64,000 nt of DNA from Stutzerimonas stutzeri KOS6 (lineage in GTDB: Bacteria > Pseudomonadota > Gammaproteobacteria > Pseudomonadales > Pseudomonadaceae). The notes below the pieces were generated by a model. That model searched no databases, was not told where the DNA came from, and saw only the letters and a list, made by a program, of their open reading frames with translations. The stretch covers positions 266,482 to 330,481 of the forward strand of contig NZ_KK020677.1 of assembly GCF_000307775.2 (NCBI RefSeq), written 5' to 3'. How positions within the stretch are numbered: position 1 is the first letter of the stretch; the number at the start of each line of letters is the position of its first letter. Positions 62,071-64,000 of this stretch are shown here, in pieces. The position numbers were made by a program, and so were the translations under genes.

Positions 62071-62239
62071 ACCGCCAGGCGCCGTTTGGTATCGAAAGTA
62101 CCGCCCGGTTGCCTGCGTGCATCATGCGAACGGCATAGTGGCAACCAGGTTCGGTAACAGGATTTTTAGTCGTTTTTCTCGCCGCATCCCCCCGTAGAGC
62201 ACTGGGTCAGGCCCGCTCCGGATGAGCGGCGGCGAGAGG

Positions 62240-62316
62240 AAGGAGGCCAAAAGCCGCCCTTCCGACAGCTGGCAGGCAGCTTGGTGGCTGCCTGTTCTCG
62301 GGCACATGTTCCCGAG
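62240..62316 (+). other. Three consecutive stem-loops upstream of mqo
   Basis: Stem 1: AAGG-A-GGC / GCC-GC-CCTT (about 62240-62261, imperfect). Stem 2: CAGGCAGC-TTGGTG-GCTGCCTG (62273-62294, perfect 8 bp). Stem 3: CTCGGG-CACATGTT-CCCGAG (62297-62316, perfect 6 bp). The motif GGGCACATG recurs at 62326. They fill the 354-bp PA4642-family/mqo gap, which has no credible gene, and may be a structured mqo leader or an sRNA. Confidence 0.45.
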
Positions 62317-62424
62317 CAGCGGTATGGGCACATGCTCCGTTCCCGACCGTCTGGCTGGTGGGTTTTACGGGGCCGCGTACTGCGGTCACGACAGTTTAAT
62401 GCTGTGATTCTGGAGAACGCGTTG

Positions 62425-63915
62425 ATGACGCAACACGATAGCGAAGCAGTGGATATGGTGCTGGTGGGAGCCGGTATCATGAGTGCGACCCTGGCGGTAC
62501 TGCTCAAGGAACTCGATCCCAATATCAAGCTGGAAATCGTCGAACTGCAGGAATCCGGAGCCATCGAAAGCTCCAACCCGTGGAACAATGCCGGTACCGG
62601 CCACGCGGGGCTTTGCGAGCTGAACTACACGCCCGACAGCAAAGACGGCCCGATCGATATCAAGAAGGCCGTGCTGATCAATACCCAGTTCGAGGTTTCC
62701 AAGCAGTTCTGGGCCTACCTCGCCGATCGCGAAGGCTTCGGCTCGCCTCGTGACTTCATCAATCCTGTGCCGCACCTGAGCTTCGTCCGTGGCAGCAAGA
62801 ACATCGACTATCTCAAGCGTCGCTTCGACGCGCTGAAGACCCATCACGCCTTTGCCGACATGGAGTACAGCGAGGACCGCTCGACGCTGGCCGAATGGAT
62901 GCCGCTGATGATGCCGGGCCGTGATGCCGACGAGCCAATTGCCGCCACCCGCGCCATGAACGGCACCGACGTCAACTTCGGTGCGGTGACCAGCCAGATG
63001 CTCAGCTACCTGTCGCACAGCGCCGGCGTCAAGCTCTCCTACAACCAGAAGGTTACCGGTATCGAGCGTACGGCCAGTGGCTGGAAGGTCGACATCAAGA
63101 ACACCCGTACCGGCGACTCGCGCCGGGTGCAGGCCGGCTTCGTCTTCCTTGGTGCCGGTGGTGCCGCGCTGCCGCTGCTGCAGATGTCCGGTATCGAGGA
63201 AGGCAAGGGCTTCGGCGGCTTTCCGGTCAGCGGTCAGTGGTTGCGTTGCGACAACCCGGAGATCGTCCGGCAGCATCAGGCCAAGGTCTATAGCCTGGCG
63301 GCGGTCGGCGCGCCGCCGATGTCGGTGCCACACCTGGATACTCGTGTCGTCGACGGCAAGAAGTCCCTGCTGTTCGGGCCCTATGCGGGCTTCACCACCA
63401 AGTTCCTCAAGCGTGGGTCGTTCATGGACCTGCCGCTGTCGATCCGTCCGAGCAACATCGGCCCGATGATGGCCGTGGCCCGCGACAACATGGATCTGAC
63501 CCGCTACCTGATCAAGGAAGTGATGCAGTCCATGGAGGATCGCCTGCAGACGCTGCGCGGCTTCTATCCCGAGGCCAAGGCCGAAGACTGGCGTCTGGAA
63601 ATCGCCGGTCAGCGTGTACAGATCATCAAGAAGGATCCGAAGAAGGGCGGCATCCTGCAGTTCGGCACCGAGCTGGTGGCGGCAAAGGACGGCACCATCG
63701 CCGCACTGCTAGGCGCCTCGCCTGGTGCCTCGGTGACCGTTTCGATCATGCTGGATCTGCTCGAGCGCTGTTTCCCCGAGCAGTATCGCTCCGAGGCCTG
63801 GACGAGCAAGCTGCAGGAAATGTTCCCGGCGCGCGAAACCGTACTGCAGAAGGATGCGGCGGCCTATCGTGAAATCAGCGAGATGGCGGACAAGCGCCTG
63901 GGTCTGCAGTACTGA
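62425..63915 (+). CDS. mqo: Mqo, malate:quinone oxidoreductase
   Basis: FAD-dependent membrane-associated enzyme that oxidises malate to oxaloacetate and passes electrons to quinone; the main malate oxidation route in pseudomonads. The 496-aa protein has the FAD site [16 protein letters not shown] (13-28), then [41 protein letters not shown] and C-terminal [23 protein letters not shown] lies about 10 nt before the ATG at 62425; the open frame extends upstream through the stem-loop region without support. Confidence 0.95.
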   Translation: MTQHDSEAVDMVLVGAGIMSATLAVLLKELDPNIKLEIVELQESGAIESSNPWNNAGTGHAGLCELNYTPDSKDGPIDIKKAVLINTQFEVSKQFWAYLADREGFGSPRDFINPVPHLSFVRGSKNIDYLKRRFDALKTHHAFADMEYSEDRSTLAEWMPLMMPGRDADEPIAATRAMNGTDVNFGAVTSQMLSYLSHSAGVKLSYNQKVTGIERTASGWKVDIKNTRTGDSRRVQAGFVFLGAGGAALPLLQMSGIEEGKGFGGFPVSGQWLRCDNPEIVRQHQAKVYSLAAVGAPPMSVPHLDTRVVDGKKSLLFGPYAGFTTKFLKRGSFMDLPLSIRPSNIGPMMAVARDNMDLTRYLIKEVMQSMEDRLQTLRGFYPEAKAEDWRLEIAGQRVQIIKKDPKKGGILQFGTELVAAKDGTIAALLGASPGASVTVSIMLDLLERCFPEQYRSEAWTSKLQEMFPARETVLQKDAAAYREISEMADKRLGLQY

Positions 63916-63946
63916 GCCCCAGTCACTGGCGTTGCGCCTGAACGAG

Positions 63947-63977
63947 AAGCCCCGCACGGATCGTGCGGGGCTTTTTT
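63947..63977 (+). terminator. Rho-independent terminator after mqo
   Basis: Stem AAGCCCCGCACG / CGTGCGGGGCTT with a 3-nt loop GAT, followed by further T residues. Confidence 0.94.
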
Positions 63978-64000
63978 GTCCTGGCCGGGCATGCGATTCC

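Overview
The window is GC-rich gammaproteobacterial core chromosome. Gene order, protein sequences, a single long rnpB and Pseudomonas-type REP elements all point to Pseudomonas sensu lato. The type IV pilus block between the cys and rplM regions, together with the local repeats, makes me favour the Stutzerimonas (P. stutzeri) group. The lineage is inferred from remembered gene order and was not tested by a search.

Layout. 1-1765 (minus): lptC (cut by the window edge), kdsC and kdsD, for Kdo supply and LPS export. 2046-5078: the mlaFEDCB phospholipid transport operon, followed by a PsiE-like membrane protein. 5694-10851: ibaG, murA, hisG, hisD, hisC. 10960-12117 (minus): algW, the periplasmic stress protease, divergent from a Nif3-like gene. 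13220-16048: cysD and cysNC for sulfate activation. 16169-17420: ytoQ, then a repeat-rich scar holding the remains of a nucleotidyltransferase gene and of a REP-associated transposase. 17499-23040: pilA (minus, with a sigma-54 promoter) divergent from pilB-pilC-pilD-coaE-yacG. 23078-24850 (minus): an orphan CbiM-like permease and a Tas-type aldo-keto reductase. 25280-26115: rplM-rpsI. 26367-28950: petABC (cytochrome bc1). 29039-30078: sspA-sspB. 30127-33568 (minus): the lpoA-yraN-gmhA/diaA-dolP cell envelope cluster. 33690-34977: rsmI and rnpB. 35278-53012: an unbroken division and cell wall (dcw) cluster from mraZ to lpxC, preceded by a clear promoter and MraZ operator repeats. 53119-63915: smaller single genes (ferritin-like, osmE, mgtC-like, DUF families, a LOG-family phosphoribohydrolase, an SDR, a SulP transporter, a PA4642-family protein) and mqo.

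Functionally the window is dominated by envelope biogenesis: LPS (lptC, kdsCD, lpxC), outer membrane lipid asymmetry (mla), peptidoglycan precursors (murA, murE, murF, mraY, murD, murG, murC, ddlB), the division machinery (ftsL, I, W, Q, A, Z), peptidoglycan synthase activation (lpoA) and envelope stress sensing (algW). I saw no CRISPR array, prophage, intact insertion sequence or tRNA.

The best candidates for something undescribed are non-coding. (1) A 35-bp element occurs four times in the two intergenic regions around the LOG-family gene (57.3-58.7 kb). Each copy has DnaA-box-like half sites at fixed offsets of 0, 14 and 26 nt. (2) A deletion scar at 16.9-17.3 kb joins the 3' halves of two formerly divergent genes and is flanked by diverged direct repeats of about 75 bp. 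(3) Three consecutive stem-loops lie upstream of mqo.
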